Shown here in pieces: positions 33,117 through 42,949 of a stretch of 64,000 nucleotides of DNA. The stretch comes from Sphingomonas sp. Leaf343 (GTDB lineage: Bacteria > Pseudomonadota > Alphaproteobacteria > Sphingomonadales > Sphingomonadaceae), in contig NZ_LMPG01000012.1 in NCBI RefSeq assembly GCF_001423765.1, positions 156,400 to 220,399 of the forward strand, in the 5' to 3' direction. Both the position numbers and the translations under genes were made by a program. How positions within the stretch are numbered: the first letter of the stretch is position 1; every line of letters begins with the position of its first letter. The notes beneath the pieces are model-generated. The model did no database searches. It saw only the letters and a list, made by a program, of their open reading frames with translations, and was not told where the DNA came from.

Positions 33117-35239
33117 GCCTCTCCGTCGTCCTGACCGGTAGCTTCCGGCGCGACCTTCCACGCGATCAGCGCAGCCCCGTGCGCGCCGAGTTCATACTCG
33201 TCGCCGATCGCCTCCTCGCGCAGATCGGGTCTGGTGCTGTCGATCAGCACGACGCGGTCGCTGTGCGGGGGCGGCAGGGTGAAGGTGATCGTATCGTCCG
33301 ATGCGTTCAGCAGCAGCGAGACCGCCTCGATCTCGCCGCTGTCGAGCTTCACCGCACGGCGCATCAGCAGGGCGCGGCCATCCGGGTTGTTCCAGTCGTC
33401 GGACGACAGTTGCTCGCCGCGCTCGTCCCACCATTCGATGTCGTTGACGCCGTGGCCGGGCGAGTTTTGCCCGTACAGGAACGACTTGGAGCGCAGGACG
33501 GGATAGCGGCGACGCAGGTCGGCGAGACGAGACGTGAAGTCGAACAACGACTTGCCCTCCGGCGAGGCGGCGCGGGACCAGTCGAGCCAGCTGATCTCGT
33601 CGTCCTGGCAATAGGCGTTGTTGTTGCCGCCCTGCGTCCGCCCGAACTCGTCGCCCGCGACCAGCATCGGCGTACCGAGCGAGGCGAACAGCGTGGTCAG
33701 CATCGACCGCTGGACGGTGGCGCGGGTCGCCTTGATCCCCTCGTCGTCGGTCTCCCCCTCCGCGCCCCAGTTGCGCGAATAGTTTTCCGAGTGGCCGTCG
33801 CGATTGTCTTCCTTGTTGGCCTCGTTGTGGCGCTGTTCGTAGGCGACGGTGTCGTACAGCGTGAAGCCGTCATGCGCCGCGAGCAGGTTGACGCTGGCCC
33901 AGGGACGCCGCGCGCGGCGGTCGAACAGGTCGCCAGAACCGGACAGCCGCGCCGCGAGATCGCCGCGCTGCGACGGGTCGCCGCGCCAGAACTTGCGGAC
34001 GGTGTCGCGATACTTGTCGTTCCACTCCGCGAAACCGGGCGGGAAATTGCCGAGCTGATAGCCGCCCGGACCGATGTCCCACGGCTCCGTTGACAGCTTG
34101 AGCTTGCCGAGCACCGGGTCCTGCCGCAGCACGTCGAAGAACGCATGACCGCTGTCGAAGCCGGTTTCCGTCCGGCCGAGCGTCAGGCCGAGATCGAAAC
34201 GGAAGCCGTCGATACCGAAGCTGGTCGCCCAATAGCGCAGCGAGTCGGCGATCATCTGGATCACGCGCGCCTTGTCGGTGTTCAGCGTGTTGCCGGTGCC
34301 GGTGTCGTTGATCGCGTATCGCGGCTGATCCTTGACCAGCCGGTAGTAGCTGGCGTTGTCCAGCCCGCGCCACGACAGCGTCGGCCCCTTCTCCGATCCC
34401 TCGCAGGTGTGATTGTAGACGACGTCCAGAATGACCTCGATCCCGGCGGAGTGCAGGCGGCGGACGGCGCGACGGAGTTCGTCCTGGCTGTCGGTCGCAA
34501 AATACGACTGCTCCGGCGCGAAGAACGAGAGCGTGTTGTAGCCCCAGTAATTGCGCAATCCCTTTTCCTGCAGGAACCGGTCCTGCGTGAAGGCGTGGAT
34601 CGGCATCAGTTCCAGCGCGGTGACGCCCAATTTCTTCAGATGCTCGATGACCTTCGGGTGGCCGAGCGCGGCATAGGTGCCGCGTTCGCGTGGCGGCACC
34701 AGTTCGAACAGCTTGGTCAGGCCCTTGACGTGCGCCTCGTACACGACCGTTTCCGACCACGGCGTGTTGGGGCGGCGATCCTGCAACCAGTCGAAATGAT
34801 CGTCGACGACGACGCCCTTGGGCATGGCCGGCGCACTGTCGCGCGTATCGAAGGACAGGTCTTCCTTGCGCGATCGGACCTTGTAGCCGTGCAGCGCGTC
34901 GGTCCATTTGATCTGGCCGTGCAGCTTGCGCGCATAGGGGTCGAGCAGCAGCTTGTTCGGGTTGAAGCGATGGCCCTGCTCCGGCTCGTAGGGGCCGTGC
35001 GCGCGATACCCGTAGAGGACGCCGGGGCCGACATCGGGCAGATAGCCGTGCCAGACCTCGTCGGTCCATTCAGGCAATTCGTAACGCCGCAGCTCGCGCT
35101 TGCCGTCGGGGCTGAAGATACACAGCTCGATCTTTTCGGCATTGGCGGAGAAGACGGCGAAGTTGATCCCCCCGTCGATGCACGTCGCACCGAGCGGATA
35201 GGGCGAGCCGGCTTCGAGCCGGTCGGGCAATGACGTCAA
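33113..35239 (-). CDS. glgX: Glycogen debranching enzyme GlgX
   Basis: A 708-residue isoamylase-type GH13 enzyme that hydrolyses alpha-1,6 branches, usually on phosphorylase-limited chains. A CBM48 domain (INFAVFSANAEKIELCIF, WHGYLPDVGPGVLYGYR) precedes the barrel. The barrel has VILDVVYNHTCEGSEKGPT, the Asp in IDGFRFDLGLTLGR, the Glu in STEPWDIGPGGYQLGNFP and the Asp in NLLAAHDGFTLYDTV. The TTG at 35239 is chosen because AGGGGA lies eight bases upstream; a start at 35302 would add a non-conserved basic tail. It begins a second block after the 142-base gap behind treS. Confidence 0.95.
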   Translation of the reverse strand: MTSLPDRLEAGSPYPLGATCIDGGINFAVFSANAEKIELCIFSPDGKRELRRYELPEWTDEVWHGYLPDVGPGVLYGYRAHGPYEPEQGHRFNPNKLLLDPYARKLHGQIKWTDALHGYKVRSRKEDLSFDTRDSAPAMPKGVVVDDHFDWLQDRRPNTPWSETVVYEAHVKGLTKLFELVPPRERGTYAALGHPKVIEHLKKLGVTALELMPIHAFTQDRFLQEKGLRNYWGYNTLSFFAPEQSYFATDSQDELRRAVRRLHSAGIEVILDVVYNHTCEGSEKGPTLSWRGLDNASYYRLVKDQPRYAINDTGTGNTLNTDKARVIQMIADSLRYWATSFGIDGFRFDLGLTLGRTETGFDSGHAFFDVLRQDPVLGKLKLSTEPWDIGPGGYQLGNFPPGFAEWNDKYRDTVRKFWRGDPSQRGDLAARLSGSGDLFDRRARRPWASVNLLAAHDGFTLYDTVAYEQRHNEANKEDNRDGHSENYSRNWGAEGETDDEGIKATRATVQRSMLTTLFASLGTPMLVAGDEFGRTQGGNNNAYCQDDEISWLDWSRAASPEGKSLFDFTSRLADLRRRYPVLRSKSFLYGQNSPGHGVNDIEWWDERGEQLSSDDWNNPDGRALLMRRAVKLDSGEIEAVSLLLNASDDTITFTLPPPHSDRVVLIDSTRPDLREEAIGDEYELGAHGAALIAWKVAPEATGQDDGEA

Positions 35240-35345
35240 GGCGGTATTCCCCTGTTCTGGATACCGCCGTGAAACCCGCTCGCCGGGGCGCGTGTTCCGC
35301 ACACCGCACGCTTATTGTGCATGTGCGAGATCAATCGGATTACCC

Positions 35346-35371
35346 GTCACCCCGGCGAACGCCGGGGTGAC
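35346..35371. repeat. Palindromic repeat between treS and glgX
   Basis: GTCACCCCGGC and GCCGGGGTGAC form an 11-bp perfect stem with a GAAC loop. This palindrome is common between genes in many sphingomonads. It sits in the only real gap of the glucan operon (35240-35381) and may attenuate or stabilise the transcript. No T run follows, so it is not a strong terminator. Confidence 0.8.
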
Positions 35372-35381
35372 AGTTGGCAGG

Positions 35382-38300
35382 TTACCCGATCAGGCGGCGT
35401 CCCGCCCGAAACAGGCCGTCCACCGGCACCTCCAGCCAGTCCGGCCGGTTCGCAGCCTCGTACCCGACCTCGTACGCGGCCTTCGCGACGAGCAGCAGGT
35501 CGAGGCGCGCGGCATCCGGTGCCTCGCACGCCTCCGCGACATAGGCGTCGAGGAATGCCTCGCGCGCGTTGTGACAGAAGGATGCGTAGCGATGTTCGGC
35601 CCGCAGCGCCTCGGTGTCCGGCCCCGGCGGACGCGAGCGGTCGGCGACGGCGGTGGCATAGTCGAACGACCGTAGAATGCCCGCCACGTCGCGCAGGGCC
35701 AGATCCCTGGCACGACGTTCGGCGAGCGGCTTGGCCGGCTGACCCTCGAAATCGATCAGCATCACGTCGCCGCCGGTCACCAGCACCTGCCCCAGATGCA
35801 GGTCGCCGTGGATGCGCGTCAGCCGCTCGCCAGCGGTAGCACGGGCCACGTCGCGCACCCGCGCGATCAGCGCGTCGCGGTTGGCGAGCAGATACTCCGC
35901 CGCTTCCCCGGTCAGGTGCGCGTCCGCGATCCGCGCCAGCGCGTTTTCGACATCGGCGAGCACGTCGGCAGCGAGACGCTCCGCGCCCTCCGGCGACATC
36001 GTATCCGGCGCGAACGCCGGGTCGTCGCTCGGTCGCGCAAGCACGGCGTGCATCTGCGCCAGCCGCTTGCCCAGCGTCTCCGCGAAGGTGCGATAATTGG
36101 CGAAGGTCGATTCGTCGGCGATCGCCAACCGTTCCAGCGTCGCCAGCGTCCACTGCCAGCCATCGCCCTGATTGTGGACGAAGCGCTGCGCCATCATCAG
36201 CAGCGTGTCGTCGCTGACGCGGCGGACCTCGCCCAGGATCGGCGGCACGGCCTCGAACCCTTGCGCGACGAGGTGGCGGACCATCTCCGCATCAGGGTGG
36301 ATGCCGCTTTCCAGCTTACGCAGCAGCTTCAGCACGACGCGTTCGCCCAGCACCATCGTGCTGTTGGACTGTTCCGCGGTCAGCCACTCGACCGTCTCGT
36401 CCGGCTGCACGTCGAGCCCGTCATAACCGGTGAAGGCCAGTGCGGCGTCGCCCTCTCCCAAGGTGGTGCCAGCGATCATCCCGCCCAGCACGCTGCGCGC
36501 GAATTCGCTGACCGCGAAACCGTCGGTGAGCAGGCCGACCCGGCGGCCGCGACGGACACGCGCCATCGCCAGACTGCCAGCGAAGCGCCCTTGCGTCTCG
36601 CCTTCCCACGCGATGCCCAGCGGCAGGGAGTAGCGATAGGCGCCGCGGTCCGTCTCGACCTCGATCTCCGCGAGCAGCAGGTCCTCGACACCGGGCAACG
36701 GATCGCAGCGGATCAGCCGCACCTCGTTCAGTGCCTCGTCCTTGGCCCCGAACCAGCGGCGCTGCGCGATGTAGGTCGGCAGCACGTCGCGCTCCAGCAC
36801 GGAGCGGTTGGAGCCGACCGTCACGTCCTCCAGCTCCGGCCGCAGCACGAAGGTGAAGCGCTCCACCTCCAGCGACGGCGCGCTGGTCGCCCAGGCGGGC
36901 GCGTTCGCCTGATCGCTAAGCACGAACCACAGGAAACCATAGGGCGGCAGCGTCAGCACATAGGGCTGAGGCCCGACCGCCGGGAACGCCACGCCGCCGG
37001 TCAGTTCGACCGGGGTCAGCCCCTCATGCTCCTGAAGGTCCAGTTCCACCGCCTGCGCCGTGCGGCCGAGGTTGAACACGCACAGGATGCGGTCGTCCTG
37101 ATATTCGCGGATGTAGGCGAGGATCTTGCGGTTGGCGGGGCGCAGGAAACGCTGCGTCCCCCGGCCGAAAGCGGGATGCTCGCGTCGCACCGCCAGCATG
37201 CGCTTGACCGCATTCAACTGCGAATGGCCGTCGCGCTCCTGCGCCTCCACGTTCACCGCCTGATAGCCGTACAGCGGGTCCATGATCGCCGGCAGCGTCA
37301 GTTGCGGCGGATCGGCGCGGCTGAAGCCGCCGTTGCGGTCCGGCGACCATTGCATCGGCGTGCGGACGCCATCGCGGTCGCCGAGATGGATGTTGTCGCC
37401 CATCCCGATCTCGTCGCCATAATACAGCACCGGCGTGCCCGGCATCGTCAGCAGCAGCGCATGCATCAACTCGATGCGCCGCCGGTCCCGCTCCATCAAC
37501 GGCGCGAGGCGGCGGCGGATGCCGAGATTGATCCGCGCGCGCCGGTCCGCCGCATAGGTGTTCCACAGATAGTCCCGCTCCGAATCGGTGACCATCTCCA
37601 ACGTCAGTTCGTCGTGGTTGCGCAGGAAGATCGCCCATTGGCAGTTCGCCGGGATGTCGGGCGTCTGGCGCATGATGTCGGTGATCGGGAAGCGATCCTC
37701 CTGCGCCACCGCCATGTACATGCGCGGCATCAGGGGGAAGTGGAACGCCATGTGGCACTCGTCGCCCGCCTCGCCCGCGGCGGCGCTGTCGCCGAAATAT
37801 TGCTGCGTGTCCTCCGGCCACATGTTCGCCTCGGCGAGCAGCATGCGGTCGGGATATTCGCGATCCAGCGCGGCCCTGATCTTCTTCAGGACATCATGCG
37901 TCTCCGGCAGATTCTCGTTCGAGGTGCCGTCACGCTCGATCAGATACGGAATCGCGTCGAGCCGCAGCCCGTCGACACCGAGATCGAGCCAGAAGCGCAT
38001 GACGCGGAGCACTTCTTCCAGCACCGCCGGATTGTCGAAGTTCAGGTCGGGCTGGTGCGAATAGAAGCGGTGCCAGAAATACGCACCCGCCTCCTCGTCC
38101 CATGTCCAGTTTGACTTCTCGGTGTCGAGGAAGATGATGCGTGTACCGCTGTAGAGCTTGTCGTCGTCCGACCAGACGTAGAAGGCGCGCTCCGGCGATC
38201 CCGGCGGGGCCTTGCGCGCTGCCTGAAACCACGGATGCTGGTCCGACGTGTGGTTGATGACGAGTTCGGTGACAACGCGGATGCCGCGATCGTGCGCCGC

Positions 38301-38597
38301 CGCGATGAACGCGGTCGCATCCTCCATCGTCCCGTAATCGGGCGACACGTCCTCGTAGGCGGCGATGTCGTAGCCGTCGTCGCGGCGCGGGCTGGGATAG
38401 AAGGGCAGCAGCCAGATGCAGGTCACGCCGAGATCGGCGATGTAATCCAGCTTCTGCAACAGCCCCTTGAAGTCGCCGATGCCGTCATTGTTGCTGTCGT
38501 AGAAGGATTTGACGTGGACCTGATAGATCACCGCGTCCTTGTACCAGAGCGGGTCCTTCATCGGATCGGTGACGGCGTCCGACTGCAACTCGCTCAT
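35382..38597 (-). CDS. treS: Trehalose synthase-maltokinase fusion (TreS-Mak)
   Basis: A 1071-residue fusion. Residues 1-560 form a GH13 maltose glucosyltransferase interconverting maltose and trehalose: KDPLWYKDAVIYQVHVKSFY, VVTELVINHTSDQHPWFQ, nucleophile Asp in GLRLDAIPYL, Glu in LLAEANMWPED, Asp in FLRNHDELTLEM. Residues about 640-1071 form maltokinase: IAQRRWFGAKD, KLLRKLESGIHPDAEM, the kinase loop RIHGDLHLGQVL and metal site LIDFEGQPAKP. Together they turn trehalose into maltose 1-phosphate for GlgE. The ATG at 38597 overlaps the glgE stop (ATGA). Confidence 0.97.
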   Translation of the reverse strand: MSELQSDAVTDPMKDPLWYKDAVIYQVHVKSFYDSNNDGIGDFKGLLQKLDYIADLGVTCIWLLPFYPSPRRDDGYDIAAYEDVSPDYGTMEDATAFIAAAHDRGIRVVTELVINHTSDQHPWFQAARKAPPGSPERAFYVWSDDDKLYSGTRIIFLDTEKSNWTWDEEAGAYFWHRFYSHQPDLNFDNPAVLEEVLRVMRFWLDLGVDGLRLDAIPYLIERDGTSNENLPETHDVLKKIRAALDREYPDRMLLAEANMWPEDTQQYFGDSAAAGEAGDECHMAFHFPLMPRMYMAVAQEDRFPITDIMRQTPDIPANCQWAIFLRNHDELTLEMVTDSERDYLWNTYAADRRARINLGIRRRLAPLMERDRRRIELMHALLLTMPGTPVLYYGDEIGMGDNIHLGDRDGVRTPMQWSPDRNGGFSRADPPQLTLPAIMDPLYGYQAVNVEAQERDGHSQLNAVKRMLAVRREHPAFGRGTQRFLRPANRKILAYIREYQDDRILCVFNLGRTAQAVELDLQEHEGLTPVELTGGVAFPAVGPQPYVLTLPPYGFLWFVLSDQANAPAWATSAPSLEVERFTFVLRPELEDVTVGSNRSVLERDVLPTYIAQRRWFGAKDEALNEVRLIRCDPLPGVEDLLLAEIEVETDRGAYRYSLPLGIAWEGETQGRFAGSLAMARVRRGRRVGLLTDGFAVSEFARSVLGGMIAGTTLGEGDAALAFTGYDGLDVQPDETVEWLTAEQSNSTMVLGERVVLKLLRKLESGIHPDAEMVRHLVAQGFEAVPPILGEVRRVSDDTLLMMAQRFVHNQGDGWQWTLATLERLAIADESTFANYRTFAETLGKRLAQMHAVLARPSDDPAFAPDTMSPEGAERLAADVLADVENALARIADAHLTGEAAEYLLANRDALIARVRDVARATAGERLTRIHGDLHLGQVLVTGGDVMLIDFEGQPAKPLAERRARDLALRDVAGILRSFDYATAVADRSRPPGPDTEALRAEHRYASFCHNAREAFLDAYVAEACEAPDAARLDLLLVAKAAYEVGYEAANRPDWLEVPVDGLFRAGRRLIG

Positions 38598-40615
38598 GCG
38601 AAACCTCCGGGCGTCAGGCGCCAGATACGATAGGGTTGGTCGGGTTCGATGCGGATGAACTGATCCTTTCCGTACCAGCGGAAGCGCCAGCCCTCGCCCA
38701 GATCCTCGACATCGACGCTGGCATTGTCGTCCAGCCCAATCTCCCAGAGCGGAATCTGGAAATTGCATTCATGGCCGTTGTGCGGGTCGAGATTGACCAT
38801 GACGCAGATGATCCCCTGTCCGTCCGGATCGGGCTTGCCGTACCAGATGATGTTGTCGTCATCGGCGACGAAGAATTTGGTGTTCAGATGCGTCTGGAGC
38901 GCCGGATATTGGCGGCGGATGCGGTTGAGCATCGCGATGTCCATCGTGATGTTGCCCGGCGCGTTCCAGTCGCGCGGCTTGACGATGTACTTCTCGCTGT
39001 CGAGATATTCTTCCTTGCCGGGGATCGGCGCGGCCTCGCACAGCTCGAACCCCGAATAGACGCCGAACAGCCCCGACAGCGTCGCCGCGAGCACCGCGCG
39101 GATGCGGAACCCCGGCCGACCCGACGTTTGCAGATAGACCGGGTTGATGTCGGGCGTGTTGACGAAGAAGTGCGGGCGGTAGAACTCCTTGGGAGCCTCC
39201 GTCGTCAGTTCCTCGATATACTCGGTCAGCTCGTCCTTGCGGTCGCGCCAGGTGAAATAGGTGTAGCTTTGCGAGAAGCCGACCTTCGCCAGCTGGTACA
39301 TCATCGTCGGGCGCGTGAACGCCTCCGCGAGGAAGATCGCGTCGGGATGCTGCGCGCGGACCTCGCCGATCATCCATTCCCAGAAGGGCAACGGCTTGGT
39401 GTGGGGATTGTCGACGCGGAAGACCTTCACGCCGTGCTCGATCCACAGCAGCACGACGTCGCGCAGCGCCACCCACAGGCCCGGGATCGCGTCGGGGCCG
39501 TAGAAATCGACGTTGACGATGTCCTGATATTTCTTCGGCGGATTCTCCGCATATTTCATCGACCCGTCGGGTCGCCACGCGAACCAGCCGGGATGATCCT
39601 TCAGCCACGGGTGATCGGGCGAACACTGGATCGCGAAGTCGAGCGCGACCTCCAGCCCATGCGCCTTCGCCGCCTCGACCAATCGCGCGAACGCCTCGAA
39701 CCCGCCGAGTTCGGGATGCACCGCATCGTGGCCGCCGGCGTCCGAGCCGATCGCGTAGGGGCTGCCGGGGTCGTTCGGCCCCGGCGTCAGTGTGTTGTTC
39801 GGCCCCTTGCGGTTGGTCTTGCCGATCGGGTGGATGGGCGGAAAATACAGCGTGTCGAAGCCCATGTCGCGGATCTGCGGCAGGCGCGGGATGACATCGT
39901 CGAACGTGCCGTGCTTCGTCGGATCGGTGACCTGAGAGCGGGGGAACAGCTCGTACCAGCTGGAAAACCGCGCCGCGAGACGTTCCGCGTCGAGCAGGAT
40001 CGTCGCCGCGCGCAGTCGGTGCGGCCGATCATCCACCTTCATCATCAGCCGCGCGAGTTCGTCCGCCAGCAGCAGTTCGGCCCCTTCGCGCGCATCGTCG
40101 CCGGCATCGACGCGATCGGCCCAGCGCAACAGCTCGGCGTCGCCGCTACGCTTCGCCGCCGCGCGGACGATGCCGCGGCCTTCCATGTAATCGACCGGCT
40201 GCGCCACGTCCGCGCCGAGCTTCTTGGCGAAATCGCGCCGGAAGCCGCCGAACACGTCCAGCCAGCCCTCGATCGCGAACTCGTGCCGACCCAGCCGTTC
40301 GGGGGTGAACGTGGCGCGCCAGCGATCCGTCGGAAGCGCCACCATCCTGATTGCGCGCCATTCGGTTTCGTCGGCGGGCCGCCACAACAGTTCGACCGCA
40401 AGCTGTTCGTGCCCGTCGGTGAAGACGTTCGCCTCGACCGTCACCTCCTCGCCGACGATCCGCTTAACCGGCCAGCCGCCATCGACGCTGGGCGTGATCG
40501 CATCGATCACCAGCCGCCCGGCAGGCGTCGTCGCGCGGTTCAGCGCCTCGGCTACGGGCGTCGACACAATCGGATCCAGCGCGCTGTGGCGCGTCGTCTG
40601 GGTGGCATCAGGCAT
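38594..40615 (-). CDS. glgE: Alpha-1,4-glucan:maltose-1-phosphate maltosyltransferase
   Basis: A 673-residue GH13_3 enzyme that extends alpha-1,4-glucan with maltosyl units from maltose 1-phosphate. The N-terminal domain is beta-rich. The barrel has YFPPIHPIGKTNRKGPNN, ALDFAIQCSPDHPW, the nucleophile Asp in VFRVDNPHTKPLPFWEW and the Glu in IFLAEAFTRPTMM, all GlgE-specific. The ATG at 40615 is chosen; two TTG codons directly before it are alternatives since GGAGGGG lies 12 bases away. It is the first gene of the glucan operon. The bases 40616-40690 show no gene. Confidence 0.97.
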   Translation of the reverse strand: MPDATQTTRHSALDPIVSTPVAEALNRATTPAGRLVIDAITPSVDGGWPVKRIVGEEVTVEANVFTDGHEQLAVELLWRPADETEWRAIRMVALPTDRWRATFTPERLGRHEFAIEGWLDVFGGFRRDFAKKLGADVAQPVDYMEGRGIVRAAAKRSGDAELLRWADRVDAGDDAREGAELLLADELARLMMKVDDRPHRLRAATILLDAERLAARFSSWYELFPRSQVTDPTKHGTFDDVIPRLPQIRDMGFDTLYFPPIHPIGKTNRKGPNNTLTPGPNDPGSPYAIGSDAGGHDAVHPELGGFEAFARLVEAAKAHGLEVALDFAIQCSPDHPWLKDHPGWFAWRPDGSMKYAENPPKKYQDIVNVDFYGPDAIPGLWVALRDVVLLWIEHGVKVFRVDNPHTKPLPFWEWMIGEVRAQHPDAIFLAEAFTRPTMMYQLAKVGFSQSYTYFTWRDRKDELTEYIEELTTEAPKEFYRPHFFVNTPDINPVYLQTSGRPGFRIRAVLAATLSGLFGVYSGFELCEAAPIPGKEEYLDSEKYIVKPRDWNAPGNITMDIAMLNRIRRQYPALQTHLNTKFFVADDDNIIWYGKPDPDGQGIICVMVNLDPHNGHECNFQIPLWEIGLDDNASVDVEDLGEGWRFRWYGKDQFIRIEPDQPYRIWRLTPGGFA

Positions 40616-40690
40616 CAACAAATTCCCCTCCGGTCCGCCGGCAAGCGCCCGCGCGACCCTACGAACGTCTGAAGTCGGCGGAAGGGTCGG

Positions 40691-40999
40691 CTACTTCGCC
40701 GATTTTGACTTGGGCGAACGGGCTTTCTTCGCGCCCGGCTCCGCGGCGGTGGTCTGCGGCGGCTCTTTCGGCTTGGCGCTCCGTGGCTTGGGAGCGGGTG
40801 GCGGCGCGGCCGGCAACTCTTCGGTCAGGTCGCCGCCCGCCTCGTCCCCCGCCGCCGTGGCGGCGGGTCCGGACACGGCGTCGCCGTCTGTCCGCGATGC
40901 CTCATGCCAGTGATGCTCGTCGCGGCCGTGCGGACGGCCCTCGTCTTCCCAAAGCTGATAGGCGCGGGTGCGGATCGCGTCGTGGCGGTCGTCGGACAT
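40691..40999 (-). CDS. DUF2934 domain protein
   Basis: A 102-residue protein. Residues 1-35 are a DUF2934 domain (IRTRAYQLWEDEGRPHGRDE, then HWHEAS). The rest is an Ala/Pro/Lys-rich tail ending in a run of Lys and Ser, likely disordered and nucleic-acid-binding by charge only. GGAG sits six bases before the ATG at 40999; an upstream ATG at 41011 is possible. DUF2934 has no known function, though such genes often lie beside glycogen or trehalose clusters. It is read the same way as glgE and may precede it in the operon, 75 bases away. Confidence 0.8.
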   Translation of the reverse strand: MSDDRHDAIRTRAYQLWEDEGRPHGRDEHHWHEASRTDGDAVSGPAATAAGDEAGGDLTEELPAAPPPAPKPRSAKPKEPPQTTAAEPGAKKARSPKSKSAK

Positions 41000-41094
41000 G
41001 GTCTGCTCCATCGAGTTTCGGGGCGCGGAACGCCCCCTGTTGGATGAAATAGTCCGATCACCTCCGGGTTCCCGCGTCAATCGCGCCGCGACCA

Positions 41095-41104
41095 CATACG
41101 TATG
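41095..41104. promoter_or_regulatory. CATACGTATG palindrome upstream of bioF
   Basis: A perfect 10-bp palindrome 82 bases before bioF and 96 bases before the DUF2934 start, in the 187-base divergent region. I looked for a BioR-type TTATAGATAA box there and did not see one. The site may be an operator but could be chance. Confidence 0.25.
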
Positions 41105-41186
41105 GCGTCGGCCGTAGCGGAAGGTGGCGCATCGCTGGCCTTCCCCGCCGATGCTGGTAGGAGCCGCCGGCGGAGGGATGACGACG

Positions 41187-42329
41187 ATGACCGTGAAGCT
41201 GCCAGCCCTCCCCTTCGCCGCGCATCGTCGCGATCTCGCCGCGCTGGAGGGTCGCGCGCGGCGGCGCAGCCTTGCCCCCAGGGCGGGAGATGATTTCGCG
41301 TCCAATGACTATCTGGGGCTGGCCGGATCGGCACGCTTGCGCACTGCCGTGGCGGACGCGCTGGATCGGGGTGTCGCGATCGGTGCCGGGGGGTCGCGGT
41401 TGCTGCGTGGCAACGATCCCGAGCACGAGGCGCTGGAGGCGGAGGCGGCGGCGTTCTTCGGGGCGGAGTCGGCGCTGTATTTCTCCAGCGGGTTTTCCGC
41501 GAATGCGACCCTGCTCGCGACCCTGCCGCAGCGGGGCGACCTGATCGTCCACGATGCGCTGATCCACGCCAGCGCGCATGACGGCATGGCACTGGCCCGC
41601 GCGCCGTCGATGGCGGCCGGTCACAACGACGTTCAGGGCTTTGCCGACGCGATCGCCGCATGGCGCGCGGGCAGCGGCACGGGCACGCCGTGGATCGTGG
41701 TCGAAAGCCTCTACAGCATGGACGGAGACCGCGCCCCGCTGACGGCACTGGCGCAGGTCGCGGACCGGCACGACGCGGTGCTGGTCGTGGACGAGGCGCA
41801 TGCGACCGGCGTGTTCGGGGCCGGCGGACGCGGCCTGTCGGGCGACGGCGCGCGGCCCGCCAACCTCATCACGCTGCACACCTGCGGCAAGGCGCTGGGG
41901 TGCGAGGGGGCGCTGGTATGTGGACCGCGCGTCATGACCGACTTCCTCGTCAACCGCGGTCGGGGCTTCATCTTCTCGACCGCGCCGTCGCCGCTGATGG
42001 CCGCCGCCGTGCGGGAGGCGTTGCGGATGCTGACCGATGAGCCGGAACGTCGCGCCGCCCTTGCCGATCGGATCGCGGTCGCCGGCCGGCTGCTGTCGCC
42101 GCACGGCGCACCCGCCACGGGATCGCAGATCGTGCCGCTGATCCTGGGCGAGGATGCCCGGACGATGCAGGTCGCCTCCGCCTTGCAGGCCGCCGGGCTG
42201 GACGTGCGCGGCATCCGGCCGCCGACCGTTCCGGCGGGCACGGCCAGGCTGCGCATCTCGCTGACGCTCAACGTCGACACCGCGGCGATCGAGCGGCTGG
42301 CCGCGACGCTGGAGGACGTGCTGCGATGA
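41187..42329 (+). CDS. bioF: 8-Amino-7-oxononanoate synthase
   Basis: A 380-residue PLP enzyme that condenses pimeloyl-thioester with alanine in biotin synthesis. Motifs are [63 protein letters not shown], and the PLP Lys in [15 protein letters not shown]. The ATG at 41187 has GGAGGG nine bases upstream; the ATG at 41178 directly abuts that site and is less likely. It overlaps bioD by four bases. The operon has bioF-bioD-bioA, but bioB and bioC/H are not in the window. Confidence 0.93.
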   Translation: MTVKLPALPFAAHRRDLAALEGRARRRSLAPRAGDDFASNDYLGLAGSARLRTAVADALDRGVAIGAGGSRLLRGNDPEHEALEAEAAAFFGAESALYFSSGFSANATLLATLPQRGDLIVHDALIHASAHDGMALARAPSMAAGHNDVQGFADAIAAWRAGSGTGTPWIVVESLYSMDGDRAPLTALAQVADRHDAVLVVDEAHATGVFGAGGRGLSGDGARPANLITLHTCGKALGCEGALVCGPRVMTDFLVNRGRGFIFSTAPSPLMAAAVREALRMLTDEPERRAALADRIAVAGRLLSPHGAPATGSQIVPLILGEDARTMQVASALQAAGLDVRGIRPPTVPAGTARLRISLTLNVDTAAIERLAATLEDVLR

Positions 42330-42949
42330 ACCGCGCGATCGTCGTCACCGGCACCGACACCGATGTCGGCAAGACCGTCTTCGCCGCCGCGCTCGCCGGA
42401 GCGCTCGTCGCGCATTACTGGAAGCCGGTACAGGCCGGCGATCTCGATCACGGGGATGCCGCACGCGTGGCGTCGCTCTCGGGATTGCCGGCCGAACGGA
42501 TCCTGCCCGAGGCGTACCGGCTGACGACGCCCTGCTCCCCCCACCGCGCCGCCGCGATCGACGGCGTGACGATCGATCCCGACCGGCTGGCCCTGCCGCC
42601 GCACCGCCCGCTGGTGGTGGAGGGTGCAGGCGGCGCGCTCGTGCCGCTGGCCGGCGACCTGCTCTATGCCGATGTCTTCGCACGCTGGGCGCAGCCGGTG
42701 GTGATCGTCGCGCGGACCGGGCTGGGAACGATCAGCCACAGCCTGATGACGATCGAGGCGCTGCGCCGGCGCGGCGTCCCGATCCTCGGCATCGCCTTTT
42801 CCGGCGATGCGGTGGAGGATAGCGAGGCGACGATCTGCCGGATCGGTCGGGTGAAGCGGCTGGGTCGCCTGCCGCGCCTCGTCACCCTCGACGCCGACAC
42901 GCTGCAGGCGGCGTTCGCAGCGCACTTCGACACCGGGGATTTCGCATGA
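42326..42949 (+). CDS. bioD: Dethiobiotin synthetase
   Basis: A 207-residue ATP-dependent carboxylase that closes the ureido ring of dethiobiotin. The P-loop is [21 protein letters not shown] (residues 8-28). [14 protein letters not shown] binds diaminopelargonate, [12 protein letters not shown] is the Walker B-like/acid motif and [20 protein letters not shown] is the nucleotide loop. The lengths fit. The start overlaps the bioF stop and the end overlaps the bioA start, both ATGA-type, giving a coupled trio. Confidence 0.96.
   Translation: MNRAIVVTGTDTDVGKTVFAAALAGALVAHYWKPVQAGDLDHGDAARVASLSGLPAERILPEAYRLTTPCSPHRAAAIDGVTIDPDRLALPPHRPLVVEGAGGALVPLAGDLLYADVFARWAQPVVIVARTGLGTISHSLMTIEALRRRGVPILGIAFSGDAVEDSEATICRIGRVKRLGRLPRLVTLDADTLQAAFAAHFDTGDFA

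Noticed and set aside
35796..38114. A 772-codon open frame on the + strand
   Set aside because: Antisense to the TreS-Mak gene, whose catalytic motifs are intact.
41000..41186. BioR box before the bio operon
   Set aside because: No TTATAGATAA-like sequence in the divergent region; only a short CATACGTATG palindrome is present.
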